A stretch of DNA of 64,000 bases from NCBI RefSeq assembly GCF_021129305.1, contig NZ_JAJOMB010000016.1:1-64000 (forward strand), written 5' to 3'. Below the pieces are notes generated by a model. The model worked only from the letters and a program-made list of their open reading frames with translations. It did not search any database and was not told the DNA's origin. A program made the translations under genes and the position numbers. Every line of letters begins with the position of its first letter. The stretch's first letter is position 1. Below are positions 1 through 7,945 of this stretch, one piece after another. The DNA comes from Kineosporia babensis (GTDB lineage: Bacteria; Actinomycetota; Actinomycetes; Actinomycetales; Kineosporiaceae).

Positions 1-1
1 G

Positions 2-181
2 TGCCAGGTATGGATCTCCAAGCAGGACGGTGGGCTGGAGATCCTCGGCGCCATGGTTGCCGAGGTGAACGCAGCCGTGGCCGCTGTGGTCGTGGCCGTG
101 GCCTGGGTGGTCCGGACCGTGCGCAGCCGCAGCCGGGCAGGCAAGGATCCGGTTCCGGTCGACACTGCCCGGAACCGGTAA
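2..181 (+). CDS. C-terminal end of an unidentified membrane-anchored protein (partial)
   Basis: An open frame enters from the left edge (first full codon at base 2) and stops at TAA 179-181, giving 59 residues. A hydrophobic stretch rich in Ala and Val near residues 22-39 is followed by a basic tail with alternating Arg and Ser, which looks like one transmembrane helix with a cytoplasmic end under the positive-inside rule. Codon use in this frame is normal for the window, whereas the overlapping frame from base 1 is Arg/Gly-rich and looks like a shadow. The family cannot be named from this fragment. Confidence 0.5.
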   Translation, partial: CQVWISKQDGGLEILGAMVAEVNAAVAAVVVAVAWVVRTVRSRSRAGKDPVPVDTARNR

Positions 182-240
182 GTCCGCGCTTGGCTCTCGA
201 GCCGGCGAGGCTGATCCGATAGCCCCGGTAGCCTTCCTGC

Positions 241-972
241 GTGACCTATCCGCGACGGATGCCCCGACCGCATCTGCCGGCCAAGGTCCGTGCGGTCACC
301 GCGGTGACCGACCACATGCGTCAGATCGAACTGGTCGGCCCGGGCCTGCGGTCCCTTCGGGTCCGCCCGGGCGCTCATCTGGTCGTCCGGGTGCCGACCG
401 GCCAGGGCGAGGCCCGGCGCGTGTACTCGATCTGGACTTTTCGTCCCCGTGAGGCCGCCCTGACCATCCGCGTCGCGATCCACGACGCGGATGGTCCGGG
501 CTGCGTCTGGGCCCGCAGTGTCGTGCCTGGCGATCGGATCACCGTCGAACCGCCGCGCAGCAAGATCACGCTCGACGAGACCGCCACGTCTCATCTGTTC
601 ATCGGCGAGGAGACCGGGGCCGTTCCGCTCCTGGCGATGCGGGCCGCGTTGCACCCTCGTGTTTCCGTTCACGGGGTGTTCGAGGCTGCCGGACCCGGCC
701 ACGAGGTACCGGGTGCGGACGGCGTGCCTGGACTGCCCTGGGTGCACCGCGGAAACGCTAAGGCGGTTGGCTCAAGGGTCTTGCTGCGTGCTGTACAGGA
801 ACTGGCGCTACCCAGCCCGGCCGGCGCCGCCGCCTACGTAGCCGGTGAGAGCGATACCTGCCGACTGATCCAGCGCCATCTCATCGAGCAGCGCGGTCTC
901 TCCCGGCGCGCCGTCCGCATACAGCCGCAATGGTCGCTCGGGCGTGCGGGTTTCGGCGCCGGCAGCGACTGA
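241..972 (+). CDS. Siderophore-interacting FAD-binding reductase (ViuB/SIP family)
   Basis: 243 residues, near the usual SIP length. Family members are cytoplasmic flavoproteins that reduce ferric siderophores and release iron using NAD(P)H. The ferredoxin-reductase-like FAD domain fills the first half, with the flavin motif RVYS at residues 60-63. The C-terminal SIP domain carries the conserved YVAGES segment near residue 200 and ends in a Trp-containing tail (QPQW) resembling the family's end motif. GTG 241 is used as start; ATG 259 in the same frame is a shorter alternative, and no strong ribosome site separates them. A hydroxamate siderophore NRPS lies about 22 kb away, so this enzyme may recycle that siderophore, but the genes are not adjacent and no iron box was seen. 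Confidence 0.85.
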   Translation: MTYPRRMPRPHLPAKVRAVTAVTDHMRQIELVGPGLRSLRVRPGAHLVVRVPTGQGEARRVYSIWTFRPREAALTIRVAIHDADGPGCVWARSVVPGDRITVEPPRSKITLDETATSHLFIGEETGAVPLLAMRAALHPRVSVHGVFEAAGPGHEVPGADGVPGLPWVHRGNAKAVGSRVLLRAVQELALPSPAGAAAYVAGESDTCRLIQRHLIEQRGLSRRAVRIQPQWSLGRAGFGAGSD

Positions 973-1061
973 AATCTCAACCGCGCTGGACAGGTGGTTG
1001 CGGCCGGGACCGCCCACGAGGATGCCCTTGCCACCGTCGCCGTTGCTCTTCGTTCGCACCT

Positions 1062-1532
1062 TCATCCGTGCACGTTCCTCGGGTGAACGTCGGTCTCATC
1101 TGCTGTGGGCCACTCGAACCCGGCAATGAACCGGTCCAGGAGTTCGGCTGGGACGGCAATGTCATCCGGTCCCGCCGAACCCCGCCCCGCAAGCCGCCGC
1201 AGCAACTCTTCCCGGGGCACATCGAAAAGCGCGACCTCCACCTCGGCCCCGTGCTGCTGCGCGATGGCCCGGTACTCGTCCCGCATGGCCCGGCTGAAAA
1301 AGGCGTAGTCCACTACCACGTCGTGGCCATCATCCAGAGCTTCGGCCAATTGCCGGCGCTGGTCGGCGATGATCTCGAGACGGATCTCCGGGGGCAGCGG
1401 ATGCGTGGTGAACCCCTGGTCCCACGCCTGCTGGTCGATGGAAAGCCGCAGCCAGCCCTGGGCTTCGAGCGACCGCGCGTACGTCGACTTCCCGGAACCG
1501 GCCAGCCCGCACGTCAGCACCATCGTCGCCAC
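1062..1532 (-). CDS. Small P-loop ATP-binding protein, AAA_33/zeta-toxin-like kinase
   Basis: 156 residues, starting MATMVLTC. A Walker A motif GLAGSGKST occupies residues 9-17. A hydrophobic beta strand ending in VVVDYAFF follows at about residue 70, and an Arg-rich lid segment with LLRRLAGRG comes later. The layout is that of small cytoplasmic nucleotide or small-molecule kinases of the AAA_33 group. The substrate is unknown. It converges with the upstream reductase gene, leaving 89 bases in which I see no clear terminator hairpin. Its upstream side faces the 380-base spacer before uidA. Confidence 0.75.
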   Translation of the reverse strand: MATMVLTCGLAGSGKSTYARSLEAQGWLRLSIDQQAWDQGFTTHPLPPEIRLEIIADQRRQLAEALDDGHDVVVDYAFFSRAMRDEYRAIAQQHGAEVEVALFDVPREELLRRLAGRGSAGPDDIAVPAELLDRFIAGFEWPTADETDVHPRNVHG

Positions 1533-1718
1533 CCAGGAACCCTAACTGAGCGTGTCCCATTTCCGGATGCCCACCAACCTTTTCTTTTCGCGGGTACAGA
1601 CCGCAACATCCCGCAAGCCGTCGCCGCGGTGACTCCGGCAGGGCGCACAGACAGTACGGCATCAGTGACACCGACGAAGCCCTCATCCATGTGAACCACC
1701 CTCGCCCCGCGTCGCGCC

Positions 1719-1781
1719 TGCTTCACGGGCCTGGGCGGAGCGCCGGTAGGCGGCCTGGGCCCGCGGCCGGACCAGCCAACC
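1719..1781 (-). pseudogene. 63-bp remnant copy of a LuxR-type response regulator gene
   Basis: Bases 1719-1781 match 16110-16172, inside the response regulator gene at 15915-16574, at 58 of 63 positions by eye. On the minus strand the fragment translates to WLVRPRAQAAYRRSAQAREA, against the intact protein's WLVRPQARAAYRRSAQAREA. The flanks do not match, and no receiver domain or DNA-binding helix remains. It is a fossil of this regulator or of a close paralogue. Confidence 0.7.
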
Positions 1782-1845
1782 ACGCTCTTCGGTCGCATTT
1801 GCTACCTGGATCCCCCTTCACCGCCCCACCAGCGGCAACTCCTGG

Positions 1846-1855
1846 CAACCGCTTG
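1846..1855. promoter_or_regulatory. Candidate LacI-family operator core upstream of uidA
   Basis: CAACCGCTTG has the CAAnCGnTTG symmetry typical of LacI-family operators. It lies 60 bases before the uidA start, and a LacI-family gene (13003-14055) belongs to the same locus. Ten bases is a short match, so this is only a candidate. Confidence 0.35.
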
Positions 1856-1915
1856 ATGCACGATGTCCCGGTCTCCAAGGTTCTTGGGAGAAGCAGCGGA
1901 TGGTTTGGAGCAAAG

Positions 1916-3706
1916 ATGCTGAGGCCGACGGAAACAGCGACCCGGGAGAGCAAGCGCCTCGACGGGATCTGGGACTTCGTGCTCGACCCGGAGGGCCGGG
2001 GGCGGCGCGAGCAGTGGTGGCAGGCGGCGCTGGAGGCGCCGGTACAGATGCCGGTACCCGCCAGCTACAACGACATTCTGGTGGATACCGGACTCAAGGA
2101 TCACGTCGGAGACGTCTGGTACCAGACCACCATCCGGGTACCGAGAGGATGGACCGGGGAACGCATCGTCCTGCGTTTCGACTCCGCCACTCATGCGGCG
2201 GTGGCCTGGGTCGACGGACATCAGGTGGCCGAGCACGCCGGCGGGTACACGCCGTTCGAGACAGATGTGACGGATCTGGTCGTTCCGGGCAGCGAGCATC
2301 GCCTGACCGTGGTGGTCAACAACGAACTGAACTGGCAGACCATCCCGCCGGGCATCGTCACCGACACCGCCCGGGGCCGCTCGCAGCGGTACTTCCACGA
2401 CTTCTTCAACTACGCCGGCCTGCACCGCTCGGTCTGGCTGCGCAGCACCCCGCAGACCCGGATCGAGGACGTCACGATCACCACGGACCGGCGTGGCACC
2501 ACCGGACTGGTCGGTTACGCGGTCCTCGTCGAGGGTTCGGCGGCCGGATCCGTCCGGGTGGTGATTGAGGACGAGGTGGGCACCGAGGTCGCGTCGGTCA
2601 CCGGTGCTTCAGGCACCGTGGAGATCGAGAACGTGCACCTGTGGCAGCCCGGGCAGGGTTACCTGTACCAGGCCCGGGTCGAGGTGCTGGACGGCGAGGG
2701 CAGCGTGATCGACGTGTACCGCCAGCCGTTCGGCGTGCGCACGGTCGAGGTACGCGGCCAGGAGTTCCTGATCAACGGCGAGCCCTTCTACTTCAAGGGT
2801 TTCGGCATGCACGAGGACCAGGCGGTACGCGGCAAGGGCCGCGACGACGCGCTGATGGTGCACGAGTTCGCCCTGCTGGACTGGATCGGCGCGAACTCGT
2901 TCCGGACCTCGCACTACCCCTACGCCGACGAGGTCTACGACTTCGCCGACCGGCAGGGCATTGTGGTGATCGACGAGGTGGCCGCGGTCGGGCTGAACAC
3001 CGGTATCGACGGCGGCATGTTCGGGATGGGCCCCAAGCACCCGACCTTCTCCCCCCAGACGATCAACGACGTCACCCAGGAGGTGCACAAGCAGGCGATC
3101 CGGGAACTGGTGGCCCGGGACAAGAACCACCCGAGCGTGGTGCTCTGGTCGATCGCCAACGAGCCGGAGTCCGACACCGACGCCAGCCGGCGCTACTTCG
3201 AGCCGCTGTTCGAGCTGACCCGCGAGCTGGACCCCAGCCGCCCGGTCGGTTTCGTGAACGTGATGCTGGCCCCGCACGGCAAGTGCCAGGTCTCGGAGCT
3301 GGCCGACGTGCTGATGCTGAACCGCTACTACGGCTGGTACGTGCACACCGACGACCTGGAGTCGGCCGAAGAGGCCTGGGGTGAGGAACTCGCCGCCTGG
3401 GCGGGCGAGAACAAGCCGATCATCATCACCGAATACGGCGCCGACACCGTCACCGGACTGCACACCACCGTCCCGGTGCCGTACTCGGAGGAGTACCAGG
3501 CCGCCTACCTGGAGATGAACCACCGGGTGTTCGACTCCGTGCCCGCCGTGATCGGCGAACACGTCTGGAACTTCGCCGACTTCGCCACCAACACCCGCTC
3601 GATCATCCGGGTGGACGGCAACAAGAAGGGCGTGTTCACCCGCGACCGCCGGCCCAAGGCCGCCGCGCACCTGCTGCGCAAGCGCTGGAGTACCAAGAAC
3701 TCCTGA
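1916..3706 (+). CDS. uidA: Beta-glucuronidase (glycoside hydrolase family 2)
   Basis: 596 residues; the E. coli enzyme has 603. It hydrolyses beta-D-glucuronides to glucuronate and an aglycone, probably in the cytoplasm because no signal peptide is seen. The start ATG 1916 gives MLRPTETATRE, matching the family N-terminus, and has GGAG five bases upstream; an in-frame start at 1691 would add about 75 non-homologous residues. Order: sugar-binding jelly roll, immunoglobulin-like domain, TIM barrel. The acid/base Glu is E416 in SIANEPE, the nucleophile is E506 in ITEYGAD, and the N-x-K motif that reads the glucuronate carboxylate is N569/K571. It is first in the run uidA-uidB-uxaC-uxuB-GH3, and its product is the substrate of UxaC. 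Confidence 0.96.
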   Translation: MLRPTETATRESKRLDGIWDFVLDPEGRGRREQWWQAALEAPVQMPVPASYNDILVDTGLKDHVGDVWYQTTIRVPRGWTGERIVLRFDSATHAAVAWVDGHQVAEHAGGYTPFETDVTDLVVPGSEHRLTVVVNNELNWQTIPPGIVTDTARGRSQRYFHDFFNYAGLHRSVWLRSTPQTRIEDVTITTDRRGTTGLVGYAVLVEGSAAGSVRVVIEDEVGTEVASVTGASGTVEIENVHLWQPGQGYLYQARVEVLDGEGSVIDVYRQPFGVRTVEVRGQEFLINGEPFYFKGFGMHEDQAVRGKGRDDALMVHEFALLDWIGANSFRTSHYPYADEVYDFADRQGIVVIDEVAAVGLNTGIDGGMFGMGPKHPTFSPQTINDVTQEVHKQAIRELVARDKNHPSVVLWSIANEPESDTDASRRYFEPLFELTRELDPSRPVGFVNVMLAPHGKCQVSELADVLMLNRYYGWYVHTDDLESAEEAWGEELAAWAGENKPIIITEYGADTVTGLHTTVPVPYSEEYQAAYLEMNHRVFDSVPAVIGEHVWNFADFATNTRSIIRVDGNKKGVFTRDRRPKAAAHLLRKRWSTKNS

Positions 3707-3715
3707 TAACCCCCG

Positions 3716-3744
3716 CGAACGCCCGCGCTGAAGGCGGGCGTTCG
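3716..3744 (+). terminator. Intercistronic hairpin between uidA and uidB
   Basis: An 11-bp perfect stem (arms 3716-3726 and 3734-3744) with a 7-base loop, GCTGAAG. No U-tract follows, so it may be a partial terminator or an mRNA-stabilising element that adjusts uidA relative to downstream transport and catabolic genes. Confidence 0.65.
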
Positions 3745-3801
3745 CCCACCCCTTGCTTTCTCGAGGCGGCCCACTGCCGCGCCTACCTACGAGGAGTTCC
3801 C

Positions 3802-5214
3802 ATGTCCAAACTCGAAGCAACGCCGGCGGTCGCCGCTGCCGGTTCCGCCGCCAGACCCGCTCCCCTGAAGCTCTGGCGGTTCTTCGGATACGGCGCCGGA
3901 GACGCCGCCAACAACCTGGCGTTCTCCATGGGCACCATGTTCCTGCTGCTGTACTACACCGACGTGGTCGGCCTGTCCGCCGCCGCGGTCGGCACCATGT
4001 TCCTGGTGGTGCGGATCTGGGATGCTTTCGCCGACCTGGCCGCCGGCCGCCTGGTCGACATCACCAGCACCCGCTGGGGAAAATTCCGTCCCTTCATTCT
4101 TTTCGGCTCGCTGCCGCTGCTGTTGCTGGGAGTCGCGGTCTTCGCGGTGCCGGAAGGGCTGAGCCAGGACGGCAAGCTGATCTACGCCTACGTGAGCTAC
4201 GCGGCGCTGGGTGTGGCGTACAGCCTGGTCAACATTCCCTACGGCTCGCTGGCCTCGGCGATGACCCAGGTCACCGAGGAACGCGCAAAACTCGGGGCGT
4301 TCCGGGCGATGGGATCGGCCGTCACGATCGTGCTGCTGGCCTTCGTGGTCTCGCCGCAACTGCAGGACGCCGAGAACCTCGGGCGCTCGCTGCTGATCAC
4401 CACCAGTGCGTTCGTGGTGCTGGGCATGGCGCTGTACCTGTTCACGGTCAAGAGCACCCGGGAAGTGGTGCAGCGCGACGTCGACCGGGTGAGCCTGAAG
4501 CAGAGCCTGGGCACGCTGCGGCACAACCGGGCGCTGGTGATGCTCTGTGGCAGTGCGCTGTCGTTCCTGATGGGCCTGTTCATGCTGAGCACGGTGCAGG
4601 CGTACTACGCCCGGGACGTGCTCGGTAACGCCAACTACTACATCGTGCTGACCCTGCTCAGTGTGGGCGCGACCTTCCTGATGGGCCCGCTGCTGCCCGG
4701 TCTGACCAGGCGCTTCGGCAAGAAGCGGCTCTACATCACGGCCGGGCTGGTGGCTGTGGTCGGCGGGATCGGGATCGTGCTGGCCCCGCCGTCGCAGCCC
4801 TGGATGTGCTTCGTCGCCTTCGGGGTGCTCGGTCTGGGCACCGCCACCGCGAACACCCTGATGTGGGCGCTGGAGGCCGACACCGTGGAGTACGGCGAGT
4901 GGGCCAACGGGGTGCGCACCGAAGGCACCACGTACGCGGTGTTCTCGTTCACCCGCAAGCTGGGCCAGGCTCTGGGTGGCTCGGCGGCGGCCTACGGCAT
5001 CGGCATCGCTGGATACGTGGCCGGGGCCGGGGCGCAGTCGGCCGGCACGATCGACGGGATCCGCTGGATCACCGGTCTGGGCCCGGCGCTCTTCGTCGGG
5101 ATCGGCGTGCTGATCATGATCCGCTACCCGCTCACCGACGACGTGTTCCGGAAGATGGTGCAGGAGGTCGCCGAACGCCGCGAAGCCCGCAGAGCCACCG
5201 AGCAGAACTCCTGA
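3802..5214 (+). CDS. uidB: Glucuronide:cation symporter of the GPH family
   Basis: 470 residues with about twelve hydrophobic segments, the architecture of glycoside-pentoside-hexuronide:cation symporters in the plasma membrane. The N-terminal helix region FFGYGAGDAANNLAF, the segment WDAFADLAAGRLVD with its acidic residues, and the loop TRWGKFRPF are GPH hallmarks. ATG 3802 has GAGGAG six bases upstream. Its place between beta-glucuronidase and glucuronate isomerase points to import of glucuronides or free glucuronate. UidB is the best name by context; other GPH substrates cannot be excluded. Confidence 0.88.
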   Translation: MSKLEATPAVAAAGSAARPAPLKLWRFFGYGAGDAANNLAFSMGTMFLLLYYTDVVGLSAAAVGTMFLVVRIWDAFADLAAGRLVDITSTRWGKFRPFILFGSLPLLLLGVAVFAVPEGLSQDGKLIYAYVSYAALGVAYSLVNIPYGSLASAMTQVTEERAKLGAFRAMGSAVTIVLLAFVVSPQLQDAENLGRSLLITTSAFVVLGMALYLFTVKSTREVVQRDVDRVSLKQSLGTLRHNRALVMLCGSALSFLMGLFMLSTVQAYYARDVLGNANYYIVLTLLSVGATFLMGPLLPGLTRRFGKKRLYITAGLVAVVGGIGIVLAPPSQPWMCFVAFGVLGLGTATANTLMWALEADTVEYGEWANGVRTEGTTYAVFSFTRKLGQALGGSAAAYGIGIAGYVAGAGAQSAGTIDGIRWITGLGPALFVGIGVLIMIRYPLTDDVFRKMVQEVAERREARRATEQNS

Positions 5215-5244
5215 AGTACGAGCCTCACGAAGGAATCCCACCTG

Positions 5245-6639
5245 ATGTCAGAACTGGACCCTGACCGGCTCTTTCCCGCGGACCCGGGCACCCGGGAGCT
5301 GGCCCGAGAACTGTACGCACTGGTCTCGGGCCTGCCGATCCTCTCGCCGCACGGTCACGTCGACCCCGACCTGATCCGGCTGGACCAGCCGTTCGGCGAC
5401 CCGGCCGCGCTGCTGGTCACCCCCGATCACTACGTCACCCGACTGCTGCACGCGTCCGGAGTTCCGTTGGAGCAGTTGGGGGTGGCCACCGAGGGCGCCG
5501 ACCCCCGAGAGATCTGGCGGGCGTTCTGCTCCCACCAGACCGCTTTCGTGGGCACCGCCTCGGGGTACTGGCTGCAGCACGAGCTCGGTGAGCTGTTCGG
5601 CATTTTCGACGAGCTGAGCGCCGAGAACGCGGATTCCACCTTCGATCTGATCTCGGCAGCGCTGGCCCGGGACGACTTCCGTCCCCGGGCGCTGTTCCAG
5701 CGTTTCGGGATCGAGGTGCTGGCCACGACCGACGATCCGCTCGACGACCTGTCCGCCCACGCGGCGCTGGCCGCCGATCCGGGCTTCGCCGGCCGGGTGC
5801 TGCCGACCTTCCGGCCCGACGCCTACATCGACCCGGCGCATCGGGGCTTCCGGTCGGCGGCCGAACGGCTGGCCGAGGCGAGCGGGACGTCGGTCGACAA
5901 CTACGAGGGCTATCTGGACGGCCTGGCCGCGCGGCGAGAGCACTTCGTCCGGCACGGCGCGGTCTCGGCGGACTTCGGGGTGCGCACGCCACTGACCGTC
6001 GACCTTCCGGGGGCGGAGGCTGCGGCGCTGTACAAGCGGGCGGTGCGGGGTGAGCTGTCGTTCGCCGAGGCCGAGGTGTTCCGGGGGCACATGCTTCTCG
6101 AGAGCGCCCGGATGAGTGTGGCCGACGGTCTGGTGATGACGCTGCATCCGGGTGTGTTCCGGGATCACCACGGCCCGACCTGGGACCGGTTCGGCCCGGA
6201 CACCGGTCACGACATCCCGCTGGCCAGCGAGTTCACCCAGAACCTGCGGCCGCTGCTGCAGCGGTTCGGCACCGCGCCCGATTTTCATCTGGTGCTGTTC
6301 ACCCTGGACGAGACCACGTACGGCCGGGAGATCGCTCCGCTGGCCGGTTTCTACCCGAGCCTGTTCGTCGGGGCGCCGTGGTGGTTCCTCGATGCTCCGG
6401 ACTCGATCCTGCGGGCCCGGGCGGCCACCACCGAGTCGGCCGGGCTCACCCGGGGCTCAGGCTTCATCGACGACACCCGGGCCTTCCTGTCCATCCCGGC
6501 CCGGCACGACATGGCCCGCCGGCTGGAGGCGTCGTACCTGGCCCGCCTGGTCCGCGAGGGCCGCACCTCGATCAGCACCGCCCGCCGTCTGGTGGTCGAC
6601 CTGATCGACGCCCAGCCGCGCAAGGTGTTCAAGCTGTGA
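5245..6639 (+). CDS. uxaC: Glucuronate isomerase
   Basis: 464 residues, the usual UxaC length. It interconverts D-glucuronate and D-fructuronate (also galacturonate and tagaturonate) in the cytoplasm. The N-terminal metal-site motif SPHGHVDP occurs at about residue 33, as expected for this amidohydrolase-superfamily enzyme, and the segment ATTDDPLDDL near residue 160 and the C-terminal half also fit the family. ATG 5245 is preceded by AAGGA. The gene lies 30 bases after uidB and its TGA overlaps the uxuB GTG (GTGA), so the two are translationally coupled. The next enzyme in the pathway uses its product. Confidence 0.95.
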   Translation: MSELDPDRLFPADPGTRELARELYALVSGLPILSPHGHVDPDLIRLDQPFGDPAALLVTPDHYVTRLLHASGVPLEQLGVATEGADPREIWRAFCSHQTAFVGTASGYWLQHELGELFGIFDELSAENADSTFDLISAALARDDFRPRALFQRFGIEVLATTDDPLDDLSAHAALAADPGFAGRVLPTFRPDAYIDPAHRGFRSAAERLAEASGTSVDNYEGYLDGLAARREHFVRHGAVSADFGVRTPLTVDLPGAEAAALYKRAVRGELSFAEAEVFRGHMLLESARMSVADGLVMTLHPGVFRDHHGPTWDRFGPDTGHDIPLASEFTQNLRPLLQRFGTAPDFHLVLFTLDETTYGREIAPLAGFYPSLFVGAPWWFLDAPDSILRARAATTESAGLTRGSGFIDDTRAFLSIPARHDMARRLEASYLARLVREGRTSISTARRLVVDLIDAQPRKVFKL

Positions 6640-7925
6640 GCCGTCTGACCCGCAGCGCACCCGCCGATCCGGTCCGCATCGTGCACCTGGGCCTGGGCGC
6701 GTTCCACCGCGCGCACCAGGCCTGGGCCACCATGCAGGCAGGCGACGGCTGGGGCATCGCCGCCTACACCTGGCGCCGCCCCGACGCCGCCCAACTGCTG
6801 TCGGCTCAGGACGGCCTGTTCACTCTGCTGGAGCGGCAGCCCGACGGCGATGTCACCAGTACGGTCACCAGTGTCAGCCGGGCAGTGGACGGCTCGGACG
6901 TCGCCGATCTGCTGGCCACGCTGAGCCGATCCGAGGTCGGGGTGGTCACCCTGACCATCACCGAGGCCGGCTACCAAAGCGATGCCACCGACGTCCTCCG
7001 TTTGAAAGCTCTTCTCGGTCAGACGAATGCGGCCGGCGGGGAAGCACCGGTGACCGCGCTCGGGCGTCTGGTTCTGGCTCTGGAGGCCCGTCGTCGGGCT
7101 GGAGCCGGGCCCTTGGCTCTGGTGCCGTGCGACAACCTGCCCGGCAACGGCGATCTGCTCCGGCGCATCCTGACCGAGTTGGCCGGTGAGCACGCCCCTG
7201 GCCTGCTGGAGCAGGTCTCGTTCGTCTCCACCACGGTCGACCGGATCACCCCGGCCACCACCCCCGAGGACGTGGCCCGCACGCTCGCGCTGAGCGGGAT
7301 CAAGGATCCGGCCACGGTGGTCACCGAGCCGTTCTTCGACTGGGTACTGCAGGGCGAATTTCCCGGTGGTCGCCCCGCCTGGGAGAAGGCAGGCGCCCGG
7401 GTGGTGGGCGATGTCGAACCGTTCGAGCGGCGCAAACTGTGGCTGCTGAACGGATCGCACAGCTACCTGGCCTATGCCGGGCCGGCCCGGGGGCACCGCA
7501 CGGTGGCCGAGGCGATCGCTGATCCGGTGCTGCTGGCCGGGGTGGAAGCGCTGTGGGACGAGGCTGCCCGGCATCTGCCGGACGGGCTGGACCTGACGGC
7601 CTACCGGCAGGCGCTGCTCGGGCGATTCCGTAACGCCCGGATCCAGCACCAGCTCAACCAGATCGGCCGCGACGGCACGCAAAAGCTGCGCCTGCGCACG
7701 GTTCCGGTGCTGCTGGCCGAACGGGCCGCCGGCCGGGACGGGCACGCCGCCGCTGCTGTGGTGGCGGCCTGGGTTGCCGCGGCCCGCGCCGGGACGCTCC
7801 CGCCGGACGCGCTGCAGACCGGCCTGGCCGACCTCACGAACGCCGAACTGCCGGTGCTGCTGGGCCTGATCGACGAGCGCCTGGCCGACGAGAACGACCT
7901 GACTACGCTGATCAAGAACCTTTGA
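6636..7925 (+). CDS. uxuB: Fructuronate reductase (D-mannonate oxidoreductase), mannitol dehydrogenase family
   Basis: 429 residues of the long-chain mannitol dehydrogenase family. It reduces D-fructuronate to D-mannonate with NADH. Rossmann start VRIVHLGLGAFHRAHQ at about residue 12, the family segment CDNLPGNG, and the catalytic pattern K-x4-N-x2-H in KLWLLNGSHS are all visible. The GTG start at 6636 overlaps the uxaC stop and gives a family-like N-terminus; starts further upstream run inside uxaC. The position right after uxaC supports fructuronate over mannitol or tagaturonate. No mannonate dehydratase gene follows, so the fate of D-mannonate is an open question; the larA-gntK pair may supply the answer. 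Confidence 0.9.
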   Translation: MSRLTRSAPADPVRIVHLGLGAFHRAHQAWATMQAGDGWGIAAYTWRRPDAAQLLSAQDGLFTLLERQPDGDVTSTVTSVSRAVDGSDVADLLATLSRSEVGVVTLTITEAGYQSDATDVLRLKALLGQTNAAGGEAPVTALGRLVLALEARRRAGAGPLALVPCDNLPGNGDLLRRILTELAGEHAPGLLEQVSFVSTTVDRITPATTPEDVARTLALSGIKDPATVVTEPFFDWVLQGEFPGGRPAWEKAGARVVGDVEPFERRKLWLLNGSHSYLAYAGPARGHRTVAEAIADPVLLAGVEALWDEAARHLPDGLDLTAYRQALLGRFRNARIQHQLNQIGRDGTQKLRLRTVPVLLAERAAGRDGHAAAAVVAAWVAAARAGTLPPDALQTGLADLTNAELPVLLGLIDERLADENDLTTLIKNL

Positions 7926-7945
7926 AATCTGGAGGCACCACCATC

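Larger units (their letters stand above)
1533..1915. other. Gene-poor spacer upstream of uidA
   Basis: 383 bases without a convincing gene. It holds a 63-base fossil of a response-regulator gene (1719-1781), a LacI-type core operator (1846-1855), an imperfect palindrome around CCAAGGTTCTTGG (1875-1887) and the uidA ribosome site GGAG (1907-1910). The uidA promoter should lie here, but I cannot place a convincing -35/-10 pair. Confidence 0.6.

Noticed and set aside
1691-1915. Longer uidA starting at GTG 1691
   Set aside because: The extra 75 residues are not homologous and overlap the response-regulator fossil; ATG 1916 has a ribosome site and the family N-terminus.
3787-5241. Long minus-strand open frame opposite uidB, and similar ones opposite other genes
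   Set aside because: His/Gln/Arg-rich mirror frames caused by high GC at third positions; they lack domains.
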